The notes under the pieces: generated by a model
What the model was told of the DNA's origin: nothing
Database searches by the model: none
What the model saw: the letters and a program-made list of their open reading frames with translations, nothing else
Program-made: the position numbers and the translations under genes
From: Fidelibacterota bacterium
GTDB lineage: Bacteria > Fidelibacterota > Marinisomatia > SCGC-AAA003-L08 > D37C17
Direction: 5' to 3'
DNA length: 52,673 nucleotides
NCBI GenBank assembly: GCA_004124405.1
Contig: SCKP01000006.1
Coordinates: 1-52,673, forward strand
In this document: positions 7,206 through 14,732 of the stretch, one piece after another
How positions within the stretch are numbered: the stretch's first letter is position 1
Layout of the letters: each line of letters opens with the position of its first letter

Positions 7206-9224
7206 TTAACCGCCCAAAATCAGATTCACCAATATCACCACATCCAGCACATTAATAAGTCCATCGTTATTCATATCACCAGCAGGATTAAAATCTTCAA
7301 TTCCCAGAACAATATTTACCAATACCACCACATCCAGCACATTTATGACCCCATCATCATTTATGTCACCAAGGAGCGAGCTGGAAAAATCCATTTCCAC
7401 ACAGTCACCTAGAGTAACGGATACACCATTTGCATTGGTATCTGAAAAGACTGGATCGCTGAGGCATAGATCAAATATTTGATCAGTATTATTATTATCA
7501 AAAGTTGCAACCAGAAGATCACCCGAACCAGCAGGGATATTTGTACCGGTTAAGGTAAAGCCTAAAATGGTTCCATCTTCAGAGCTGGAAAGTGTGAAAT
7601 TGTAATTTTCGGCAGTTCCTCCAGAAACATCTATGAGGTTAAGGTAGTTTGGAGAATCATTAATTACAAATTGCATTCCTGCAATAGCTACATCGTTCTG
7701 CATGTAAATCTCTGCTGTTCCTGCACTGCCATCGATACTGCTGAAACTGAGAATAACTGAACCACTACAGGAACTACCATCACCACCGCATACATTACAC
7801 TCATCATTTACATTATAATTACAATCACAGTGGCTTCCAGTAGGGCTTCCACTGCAATCACAGCTCCCAGAAGCATATTCACAGCTACCGTCATCATCAG
7901 TTGCTTCCGGGTCATAGTTGCAGGCGCTGGAGTTTGTACAGCCATAAATAACCTGATTCCCATATCTTGTTCCGTCTATTGAATAAACATTTGAATTGAT
8001 AGGGTCAAGATAATTATCTATATAAGTCCATGCACTTGAAAATTTTGCATATCCATGATAATAACTTTGAGAACAATAGCAATCAGGAGCAGGAGAACAA
8101 TAGTCAGTATATATATAGCTTGCCATGCCTCTTATTCTCTTATTACTATCGAAAAATGGAGAACCTGATGAACCGGGAATAACCCTACCGCTGCTAAAAG
8201 CAAAATCCCACCAATTTCCACTACTACCCATGCCATAGGCGTCATATGATATTTTTTTGATATCTCCATCCGCGTGATGAATTCCTACTACATTATTCCC
8301 CGGGCTGCTAGTTGAACGACTCCAACCAGCATAATAAGCACCATAAGAACCGGGAATGTCATTATACAATTTAATTAAGGCGTAATCATTATTGTTAAAA
8401 TTACCTACTGCTAAAGTTTGTGTACCACTCATTGTATTATAATTTCCTGAATTATTACCGCTACAGGTATTAGACTGATAATTAAAATATACGGTACTGC
8501 TTCCTCCATTACAATGAGCTGCATAAATGATATAGGGCTCTAGGTCAAAGGCAGTATTATTTACTATAGCAGCCGAACAAACACCTCCACCGCTGCTTAC
8601 CATAACAACGGCATCAACCTGATCACCCCAATCATTGGCAGAAGAGCAGGCTACATTATCATTACAGTCAATCCGATTTGATGGTTCACCACCATGAAAA
8701 TTCATTAAATCGAGAAAATCATGAGTTACAATACTCAAGTGTAATTTTAAATCTATTAATTCAAAATTAGGAATAGTCAATTCAATAATTACTCTATCAC
8801 TTTTTACAACTGCTGTTGATAAAGTTCCAGAGGGATTATTATTCTTTGAATTAAATGAGCCAATATGCATTGACTTATTTTCATCATAAATAAACAGCTT
8901 TGTATTTTCTGTTAGATTAAATTCATCAAAAATAAATGCTAATGCCATCGCTCCCGGAGATTCAATTCCAAGATAAAAAGTTGATTCATAAGAACCTTTT
9001 ATTTTAGTTGCTAATTGAGGAACATTAATATCTACAGAATATTCATTAGCATATTTCAAAACCATTGGATGAAGATTATTATTAATTATATTAGAATGAT
9101 CAATGGTTATAAAATTTATTTCTTCAAAATTTATAGCAGCAATAGGTATGCCGCCATACTGTATTTGTGAAAAAGAAATGGCAGGCAATAATAATAAAAT
9201 ACTTAATATTTTTATAGTCTTCAT
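7206..9224 (-). CDS. Secreted trypsin-like serine peptidase with cysteine repeat, cohesin-like and dockerin-like domains (paralog A)
   Basis: Counted from the ATG at 9224, the protein has a signal peptide (residues 1-20), a chymotrypsin-fold domain with H237 (YAAHC), D280 (NNDYALIKL) and S353 (GSSGSP), and then CTNSSACNYDPEATDDDGSC. A second cysteine segment (DECNVCGGDGSSC) follows, then a beta-rich cohesin-like domain and a double dockerin-like module ending NLILGG. Lysyl-endopeptidase-like enzymes share the catalytic layout; cleavage specificity is unknown. This start is preferred over the ATG four codons upstream because GGAG lies six bases before it and paralog B begins the same way (MKTxK). 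It has its own promoter and terminator. Confidence 0.85.
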   Translation of the reverse strand: MKTIKILSILLLLPAISFSQIQYGGIPIAAINFEEINFITIDHSNIINNNLHPMVLKYANEYSVDINVPQLATKIKGSYESTFYLGIESPGAMALAFIFDEFNLTENTKLFIYDENKSMHIGSFNSKNNNPSGTLSTAVVKSDRVIIELTIPNFELIDLKLHLSIVTHDFLDLMNFHGGEPSNRIDCNDNVACSSANDWGDQVDAVVMVSSGGGVCSAAIVNNTAFDLEPYIIYAAHCNGGSSTVYFNYQSNTCSGNNSGNYNTMSGTQTLAVGNFNNNDYALIKLYNDIPGSYGAYYAGWSRSTSSPGNNVVGIHHADGDIKKISYDAYGMGSSGNWWDFAFSSGRVIPGSSGSPFFDSNKRIRGMASYIYTDYCSPAPDCYCSQSYYHGYAKFSSAWTYIDNYLDPINSNVYSIDGTRYGNQVIYGCTNSSACNYDPEATDDDGSCEYASGSCDCSGSPTGSHCDCNYNVNDECNVCGGDGSSCSGSVILSFSSIDGSAGTAEIYMQNDVAIAGMQFVINDSPNYLNLIDVSGGTAENYNFTLSSSEDGTILGFTLTGTNIPAGSGDLLVATFDNNNTDQIFDLCLSDPVFSDTNANGVSVTLGDCVEMDFSSSLLGDINDDGVINVLDVVVLVNIVLGIEDFNPAGDMNNDGLINVLDVVILVNLILGG

Positions 9225-9272
9225 CTTATTCTCCATTTGAAATCTAATTTTTGATAAAAATTACTCTATGTT

Positions 9273-9301
9273 ATAATACGGTGATGTATGGAATGTAACA
9301 A
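9273..9301 (-). promoter_or_regulatory. Promoter of peptidase A
   Basis: On the minus strand TTGTTA (9296-9301), 17 bases, then TATTAT (9273-9278). The leader that follows, TATTATAACATAGAGTAA and onward, is nearly the same as the one in front of paralog B. Confidence 0.65.
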
Positions 9302-9375
9302 CAGTTGTGACATTCTGTTACATTTACAGCTATGATTTTATTTGTAGTTGTATTCAAAATCATTTTTAAAATAAC

Positions 9376-9400
9376 AAAGGGGCAGTTTTTCTGCCCCTTT
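9376..9400 (-). terminator. Intrinsic terminator of secreted peptidase B
   Basis: AAAGGGGCAG (9376-9385) pairs perfectly with CTGCCCCTTT (9391-9400) around a TTTTT loop, and the minus strand continues GTTATTTTAAAA. It lies 60 bases past the stop of paralog B. Confidence 0.8.
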
Positions 9401-9460
9401 ATTAAAGTATTAGTGAAAATTCACCTTAATTCGCCCATCTGCCGTAGGCATGGTGGTTAA

Positions 9461-11533
9461 TTACCCGCCTAAAATCATATTTACCAATATCACCACATCC
9501 AGCACATTAATAAGTCCGTCGGTATTCATATCACCGGCAGGATTAAAATCTTCAATCCCCAGAACGATATTCACTAGAAGAACAACATCCAGAATATTAA
9601 CTGTGCCATCATCATTTAAATCACCGGGAAGTGAACTTGAGAAATCCATTTCTGCGCAGTCCCCCAGAGAAACAGAAACACCATTTGCATTAGTATCCGA
9701 AAAAACCGGGTCGCTGAGGCATAGGGCAAATGTTTGATCATTGTTATTATTTTCAAAAGTTGCAACGAGCAGGTCACCGGAACCTGCAGGAATATTGGTT
9801 CCCGTTAGGGTAAAACCTAAAATGGTTCCATTTTCAGAGCTGGAAACCGTAAAATTATTATCTGCAGAACTTCCCCCAGAAATACTTATAATATCCAGAT
9901 AGTTTGGCGAGTCATTGATAATAAACTGGAATCCCGCAATGGCCACATCATTTTGCATGTATATTTCTGCAGTTCCCGCACTGCCATCTATACTGCTGAA
10001 ACTGAGAGTGACTGAACCTGAACAGCTGCTTCCATCACCATCGCAGACATCGCATTCGTCATCTACATTGTAATTACAGTCGCAGTAGTTCCCTGTGGGG
10101 TTGCCATTACAGTTGCAGCTGCCCTGCGCATATTCACAGCTACCATCATTATTGGTTGCATTAGAATCGTAGTTGCACGCACTACTATCGGTACAGCCAT
10201 ATACAATGCTGCCCCCGTCATAGGTGCCATCAAGGATATATACACTGGTATTACCCGGGTCTAGCCAGGCTTTCAGGTTTCCGCTGGAGCTATTACTATT
10301 TGACCATGATTTTGAGAATTTACCATAATAATCGGTTCCATTTCCACAATCTCCGCCTGATCCTCCGGTGAGTTGTCCCACAATCCGCTTATCTGAATTG
10401 AATATAGGGGATCCGGAAGATCCACCAGCGGTACCTCCATCATCCCAATTCAGGCACCAGTGTGTGCTGTTGCCGTACCAGTTGCATCCATAGGCAGTAT
10501 CATTATCAAAGTTAATTTTTTTTGCACCACCACCGGGATGGTGTATGCCAGTCGATATTGTGGGTGATGAGGTGTATCTTGACCAACCTGCAAAATACGG
10601 GTCCCATGAGGAAGAAGGGTCATCATCCATTTCAAGGAGGGCAAAGTCAGATGTATTCATATTTCCCCATGAACGGATGTAGGATCCAGTTTCTGAATGT
10701 CCATAGTATCCACTACTACCACTGCAGGATGAACTTTCATGATTAAAATAGAAATGAAAATAATTATGTGATCCAACACTGCCATCGTCCTCGACACAAT
10801 GGTATGCTAATAACACATAAGGTTTTAAATCTTGGGAGGTATTGTTAACTAAAGCTGCCGAACATACCCATGGTCCAATTTCCATGTAAATGACTGAATT
10901 CACCTGGTCTTCATAAGCATTGGCGCTGGAGCAGGCTACATTATCCCCGCAATCACGGTTATCTTGTTCTCCATAGAAATCATGTATGTCCCTATAAGCA
11001 TGAAATACTTTGTTGATATTAAGTTGAGGCGTTGCTTTAGTGTTTGCCGGTTGATAGTATTCCACTACAATATAATCTGATTTTACAAGGGGATTTTCGA
11101 ATGCACCATCTTCATGGTTTTGTTCATTGGTGTAGGGTCCAATGCTCATGTCTTCCTCTTTGCTGAATACATAAAGTTCTGCTCCTTCTGGAAGCCAGTA
11201 GGCATCAAATAGAACTTTCATGCCATATGCACCCGGAGAATGGATTCCAAGTCTCCATATTAGCGTACCATCATCCATTTCTTCCCAGGTGCCAGAATTA
11301 TTTAATCCTAAGTCAACATCAAATGAATGTGCAAATCGCATGGGAACACCAATTCCTACATTTTCTTCATCTTCAATCAGGAGAGCATCCACATCAACAA
11401 TAGGCATTGTAATAGATTCAAATGGAATGTCGATATTATTGATTCTAGTATATGAATCTTCAAATGTATTAATTACAGCAAATAATCCTGAATAAAAAAT
11501 CGTTATAGGTAGTAATAATTTCATTGTTTTCAT
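9461..11533 (-). CDS. Secreted trypsin-like serine peptidase with cysteine repeat, cohesin-like and dockerin-like domains (paralog B)
   Basis: This is a tandem paralog of the next gene downstream. A signal peptide (MKTMKLLLPITIFYSGLFA) leads into a peptidase domain with the triad blocks LLAYHC (His), SDFALLEM (Asp) and GGSSGSP (Ser). Then come CTDSSACNYDSNATNNDGSC, the DECDVCDGDGSSC segment, a cohesin-like domain and two dockerin-like repeats (GDLNDDGTVNILD and GDMNTDGLINVLD) ending NMILGG. The C-terminal 230 residues are almost the same as in paralog A, while the peptidase halves have diverged. An ATG one codon upstream and a TTG four codons upstream are possible; this ATG has GGAG at six bases and matches paralog A. 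Confidence 0.85.
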   Translation of the reverse strand: MKTMKLLLPITIFYSGLFAVINTFEDSYTRINNIDIPFESITMPIVDVDALLIEDEENVGIGVPMRFAHSFDVDLGLNNSGTWEEMDDGTLIWRLGIHSPGAYGMKVLFDAYWLPEGAELYVFSKEEDMSIGPYTNEQNHEDGAFENPLVKSDYIVVEYYQPANTKATPQLNINKVFHAYRDIHDFYGEQDNRDCGDNVACSSANAYEDQVNSVIYMEIGPWVCSAALVNNTSQDLKPYVLLAYHCVEDDGSVGSHNYFHFYFNHESSSCSGSSGYYGHSETGSYIRSWGNMNTSDFALLEMDDDPSSSWDPYFAGWSRYTSSPTISTGIHHPGGGAKKINFDNDTAYGCNWYGNSTHWCLNWDDGGTAGGSSGSPIFNSDKRIVGQLTGGSGGDCGNGTDYYGKFSKSWSNSNSSSGNLKAWLDPGNTSVYILDGTYDGGSIVYGCTDSSACNYDSNATNNDGSCEYAQGSCNCNGNPTGNYCDCNYNVDDECDVCDGDGSSCSGSVTLSFSSIDGSAGTAEIYMQNDVAIAGFQFIINDSPNYLDIISISGGSSADNNFTVSSSENGTILGFTLTGTNIPAGSGDLLVATFENNNNDQTFALCLSDPVFSDTNANGVSVSLGDCAEMDFSSSLPGDLNDDGTVNILDVVLLVNIVLGIEDFNPAGDMNTDGLINVLDVVILVNMILGG

Positions 11534-11579
11534 CATTTTCTCCAATTGAAAGCTAATTTTATAAAAATTACTCTGTGTT

Positions 11580-11608
11580 ATAATACGGAAATGTGAGATG
11601 TCTCACAA
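11580..11608 (-). promoter_or_regulatory. Promoter of peptidase B
   Basis: On the minus strand TTGTGA (11603-11608), 17 bases, then TATTAT (11580-11585). Spacing and downstream leader match the promoter of paralog A. Confidence 0.65.
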
Positions 11609-11645
11609 CCCTTGTAACATACCGTTACTTTTAAGAGCAGGATGT

Positions 11646-11680
11646 CCCGTCTCACCGCTCCAAGCGGTATGACGGATTAT
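11646..11680. repeat. Palindromic repeat element, intergenic copy
   Basis: A 35-base unit forming CCGTC-tc-ACCGCT-cca-AGCGGT-at-GACGG. A second copy differing at about six positions lies inside mpg at 11926-11960. Confidence 0.65.
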
Positions 11681-11743
11681 CAGAAAATTGTTTAAAACCC
11701 TGGAGGAGTTAAATAATAATAGAGAAGTTTTGAAAAACGCAAA

Positions 11744-11760
11744 CAACCCCGCCGGGGTTG
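11744..11760 (-). terminator. Likely terminator of mpg
   Basis: CAACCCCG-C-CGGGGTTG is a perfect odd palindrome. On the minus strand it is followed by TTTGCGTTTTTC, 36 bases past the mpg stop. The T-run is broken, so efficiency is uncertain. Confidence 0.55.
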
Positions 11761-11766
11761 CAGACA

Positions 11767-11785
11767 CTCAAGCAGGATGCTTGAG
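11767..11785. repeat. CTCAAGC-GGAT-GCTTGAG repeat, copy 1
   Basis: CTCAAGC (11767-11773) pairs with GCTTGAG (11779-11785) around aggat, followed by ctactat. A close copy is at 12509-12527 and a degenerate one at 48646-48664. Confidence 0.55.
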
Positions 11786-11795
11786 CTACTATGGT

Positions 11796-12431
11796 TTATT
11801 TTGCCGGACTCACCCATTTATTCCCTTTTATCCTGAATCGCCAGGGTTTATGGGCATCTTTTCCGGCGTATTGACAGCCCACACGGGGACCTGAGATGAT
11901 GTCAAAGTTTTTGTGCTTATTATACCCGTCTGACCGCTTCAAGCGGTCAAACGGATGATTGTCCTCAATCCATATATTGTTTCCCAATAGAGAAATCCCT
12001 GAATGTTGTGTAGTAATTCCCAAAGCCTGAGATAAATTGCCTGGTCCTGCGGTGAGTTTTGGAAGGAGTTTGCTCATATTTCGTCTTTGGAGCATAATAT
12101 CAATTCCATCTATTGGTTCAATGGCGCGGATAAGCACCGCATGGGGAACACCCTCCAAGTTGGTTACTACATTAAACAGATGGTGCATGCCATAACAGAG
12201 ATAAACATAAGCTGTACCGGCAGGGGAATACATTACCTCGGTTCGATTGGTTCGTCTGCCACCATAAGCATGTGATGCCCTATCCTCAATACCGGCATAG
12301 GCTTCCGTTTCCACAATGATTCCAGTGGTGAGTTTATCATTAAAATTGGTGCAGAGAATTTTGCCTAATAGCTGGCGGCTGATAGTGAGAATATCTTCCC
12401 GCTGGTAGAAGTCTATCCCTAATTTTAACAT
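11796..12431 (-). CDS. mpg: 3-methyladenine DNA glycosylase (AAG/MPG family)
   Basis: It removes alkylated and deaminated purines from DNA to begin base excision repair. The 211-residue protein has the family landmarks: LLGKILCT, the catalytic block GIIVETEAYAGIEDRASHA with its glutamate, the MYSPAGTAYVYLCYGMHH segment, and the LTAGPGNLSQALGI loop. The stretch HPFDRLKRSDGYN near residues 156-169 looks like extra sequence compared with typical members. It is encoded by a palindromic repeat unit that also occurs outside the gene. Downstream PRVGCQYAGKDA (for the usual PRIGIDYAG) is intact, so the enzyme may still work. The start has no clear ribosome binding site. Confidence 0.9.
   Translation of the reverse strand: MLKLGIDFYQREDILTISRQLLGKILCTNFNDKLTTGIIVETEAYAGIEDRASHAYGGRRTNRTEVMYSPAGTAYVYLCYGMHHLFNVVTNLEGVPHAVLIRAIEPIDGIDIMLQRRNMSKLLPKLTAGPGNLSQALGITTQHSGISLLGNNIWIEDNHPFDRLKRSDGYNKHKNFDIISGPRVGCQYAGKDAHKPWRFRIKGNKWVSPAK
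11926..11960. repeat. Palindromic repeat element inside mpg
   Basis: Contains the perfect palindrome TGACCGCTT-C-AAGCGGTCA (11932-11950) flanked by CCGT and ACGG. It aligns with the intergenic copy at 11646-11680 over 35 bases with about six differences and keeps the mpg frame open. Confidence 0.65.
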
Positions 12432-12508
12432 AGGATTATTTTATAAATTGCTAAACCCTCAAGGTGGAAAAATATCTAGAGGGTGTCAAGACATGGAAGG
12501 TTGACCCG

Positions 12509-12527
12509 CTCAAGCTGGATGCTTGAG
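12509..12527. repeat. CTCAAGC-GGAT-GCTTGAG repeat, copy 2
   Basis: CTCAAGC (12509-12515) and GCTTGAG (12521-12527) around tggat, followed by atactat. It lies between proC and mpg, next to a weaker ACCCTC/GAGGGT hairpin at 12455-12484 that may end proC transcripts. Confidence 0.55.
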
Positions 12528-12542
12528 ATACTATCATAAATA

Positions 12543-13349
12543 TTAATCTTTATTAAAGAGCCGGGTTACCTTTTCTGTGGAGGTGGTTATTCCCTTGATC
12601 ATGGCAGAGCTGAAGCCCTGATGCTCCATTTCGTTCAGTCCCGCAATGGTGGCACCCATGGGGGTTGTTACCTTATCAATTTCTGCCTCTGGGTGGCTGT
12701 CATTGTCCAGAAGAAGTGTAGCCGCTCCTCGTGCAGTCTGGGCGGCAATGGTAAAAGCTTCATCTGAATGAAAACCAATTTCGATACCCCCCTGTGAGGC
12801 TGCGCGGATTGCCCGGAGAAAGAATGCCACTCCACAGGCACAGAGAGCCGTAGCCGATGCCATTTGCGTTTCATCAATTTCCAGAGTATTGCCCACTTTG
12901 TCAAAAAGAGATTGAGCCGTTTTCAGTCCCTGTGCAAACTGAGGCAGGGAGGAAAGGCAGGTCATGGATTCACATAAAGCCGCCGCCGTATTAGGCATGG
13001 CCCGGACGATGGAAATTTCTGTACCAACTTTAGCCTGAATTTCAGCAATGGTTACTCCAGATACAATTGAAATGAGCAGGTGGTTTCTTCCGAGGTTTGA
13101 TGATATCTCATCCAGTAAATCCATTAATTGGCTAGGTCCCACAGTGAGAAAGATGATTTCTGAATTTTGTACAGCGTTAGCATTATCATCGCTGGTTTGA
13201 AAACCCGCTTGATTTAATTCAGATAAAGACTCCGCTTTCCGATGGGTGAGTATAATATTGGCTGGTGTTACCCCAGATTTTGCCAGTCCTTTTGCGATAG
13301 CAGAGCCAATGTTACCGCAGCCTAAAACTGCCAATTTAGATATGCTCAT
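12543..13349 (-). CDS. proC: Pyrroline-5-carboxylate reductase
   Basis: This enzyme makes L-proline from pyrroline-5-carboxylate with NAD(P)H. The N-terminus carries the dinucleotide-binding motif LGCGNIGSAIAKGL. The middle has the family block IVRAMPNTAAALCESMT, and the C-terminal helical domain keeps TTPMGATIAGLNEMEHQGF, which resembles the TSPGGTTIAGL signature. At 268 residues it has the usual length. The ATG at 13349 follows AGGAAAAATT. It is on the same strand as mpg but separated by repeat elements, so shared transcription is doubtful. Confidence 0.93.
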   Translation of the reverse strand: MSISKLAVLGCGNIGSAIAKGLAKSGVTPANIILTHRKAESLSELNQAGFQTSDDNANAVQNSEIIFLTVGPSQLMDLLDEISSNLGRNHLLISIVSGVTIAEIQAKVGTEISIVRAMPNTAAALCESMTCLSSLPQFAQGLKTAQSLFDKVGNTLEIDETQMASATALCACGVAFFLRAIRAASQGGIEIGFHSDEAFTIAAQTARGAATLLLDNDSHPEAEIDKVTTPMGATIAGLNEMEHQGFSSAMIKGITTSTEKVTRLFNKD

Positions 13350-13756
13350 AATTTTTCCTCTATGTGGATTTGGTTAGAATATTGGGAGGAAATTTAATGG
13401 AAATTAATGGAAGGATAAATCCTTTATTTCAGATGTAGGGGGCGGTTTCAAATCGTCCCGTAATAATCGGGCGGATTTATATTCCGCCCCTACATGGATA
13501 ACAGGGAGGGGTGCCCTGTTCCATACCGATAAATCTGGGTGGGGTCACCTCGCCCAGATTGGATTAATTTTTGTGCAAATTCGTGGTTAATATCTAAGCG
13601 GGTGTAATTCCTTTTACTTCACAAGGCTGTCCGGTTTAAATTTCATATCTTTATTCAAGGCTGTATTTATAAACCGCAGGGACTTGAAGTCACGGAGGGG
13701 TTATTTTTCACCGTGTCTCAGTGGCTTTATGGTAATCCAACAATTAAAGGAAAAAC
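13350..13756. other. 407-base intergenic region rich in inverted repeats
   Basis: No gene is visible. It holds a set of three hairpins at 13434-13560 (listed separately). Behind it are stretches such as gcaaattcgtggttaa and caccgtgtctcagtggc that resemble common repeated intergenic sequence in environmental genomes. The start of the CBS gene at 13757 follows AAAGGAAAAAC. Confidence 0.5.
13434..13560. repeat. Cluster of three hairpins (REP-like)
   Basis: First, TGTAGGGGGCGG (13434-13445) with CCGCCCCTACA (13484-13494), holding an inner CCCG/CGGG hairpin. Second, AACAGGG (13500-13506) with CCCTGTT (13514-13520). Third, AATCTGGG (13532-13539) with CCCAGATT (13553-13560). None is followed by a T-run. 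GC content is clearly higher than in nearby gaps, which suggests a repeat family unit rather than a terminator. Confidence 0.6.
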
Positions 13757-14716
13757 ATGATTTTAGAAAATATCTTAGGTGCAATTGGAAAGACTCCAAT
13801 TGTAAAATTCAATCGTATTGGTGCAGAATTAGAATGTGATCTCTATGGGAAATGTGAATTTTTAAATGCCGGTGGCTCCGTTAAAGACCGCATCGGACTT
13901 AATATGGTGGAAAAAGCCGAAGCTGAGGGGCGCATCAAACCCGGTGACACCCTCATAGAACCAACCTCAGGGAATACCGGAATTGGAATGGCGTTGGTGG
14001 CTGCAGTAAAAGGCTACCGCATGATTATCACCATGCCTGAAAAAATGAGCAAGGAAAAAGAGGTTGTGCTGAAAGCTTTAGGCGCTGAGATTGTTCGAAC
14101 TCCCACCGAAGCAGCCTGGGATGCCCCTGAGAGTCATATTGGAGTGGCAAAAAAAATGCAGACTGAAATACCCAATTCTCACATTTTGGATCAGTATGCA
14201 AACCCGGCAAATCCCGATGCCCACTATGAAAACACAGCTGGGGAGATATTAGACGATTTTGATGATTCCCTGAAAATGGTGGTGGCAGGAGTTGGCACCG
14301 GCGGCACCATAACCGGTATGGCAAAACGCCTGAAAGAAGAACGCCCGGGAATTACCATTATTGGTGTGGATCCTTTCGGCTCCATTTTAGGGGGCGGTGA
14401 TGAGGTATTTCCCTATCATGTGGAAGGCATTGGGTACGATTTTTTCCCCGATGTGCTGGATAACGACCTCATTGACGAATATATTAAATTGCCAGACGCT
14501 GAATCTTTTCAAATGGCACGCCGTATCATTAAAGAAGAAGGACTGCTGATTGGAGGTTCCTCTGGCGGAGCAGTATGGGCGGCACTGCAAGTTGCAACTC
14601 GGCTGAAGAAGGGCGATAAATGCCTGGTCATTCTCCCCGATTCTATTCGCAACTACCTCACCAAATTTGTGGATGATGAGTGGATGGCAGAAAATGAATT
14701 TTTCGAATCAGCCTAA
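13757..14716 (+). CDS. Cystathionine beta-synthase-type PLP enzyme (no CBS domain)
   Basis: It belongs to the fold-type II PLP enzymes that join serine (or O-acetylserine) with a thiol. K43 in NAGGSVKDR is the PLP lysine, SGNTGIG (71-77) binds the substrate carboxylate and [10 protein letters not shown] binds the phosphate. Long blocks follow cystathionine beta-synthase rather than Cys[45 protein letters not shown] and [10 protein letters not shown]. At 319 residues it has only the catalytic core, lacking the heme and CBS regulatory domains of animal enzymes. The likely role is transsulfuration from homocysteine; O-acetylserine sulfhydrylase activity cannot be excluded. Confidence 0.85.
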   Translation: MILENILGAIGKTPIVKFNRIGAELECDLYGKCEFLNAGGSVKDRIGLNMVEKAEAEGRIKPGDTLIEPTSGNTGIGMALVAAVKGYRMIITMPEKMSKEKEVVLKALGAEIVRTPTEAAWDAPESHIGVAKKMQTEIPNSHILDQYANPANPDAHYENTAGEILDDFDDSLKMVVAGVGTGGTITGMAKRLKEERPGITIIGVDPFGSILGGGDEVFPYHVEGIGYDFFPDVLDNDLIDEYIKLPDAESFQMARRIIKEEGLLIGGSSGGAVWAALQVATRLKKGDKCLVILPDSIRNYLTKFVDDEWMAENEFFESA

Positions 14717-14732
14717 ATTAGGAGAATGATGG

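Noticed and set aside
7131-7412. Open frame of 93 codons on the plus strand with histidine-rich repeats
   Set aside because: It is the continuation of the aminotransferase relic into the antisense of the peptidase A dockerin-like region; the IYQYHHIQHI repeats are the reverse of the repeated dockerin codons.
9450-9737. Plus-strand open frame of 95 codons
   Set aside because: Antisense to the dockerin-like end of peptidase B; no start signal and composition is a mirror of the repeats.
7206-11533. Dockerin-like repeats as proof of a cellulosome
   Set aside because: The loops are attached to peptidases, not cellulases, and no scaffoldin with several cohesins is in the window.
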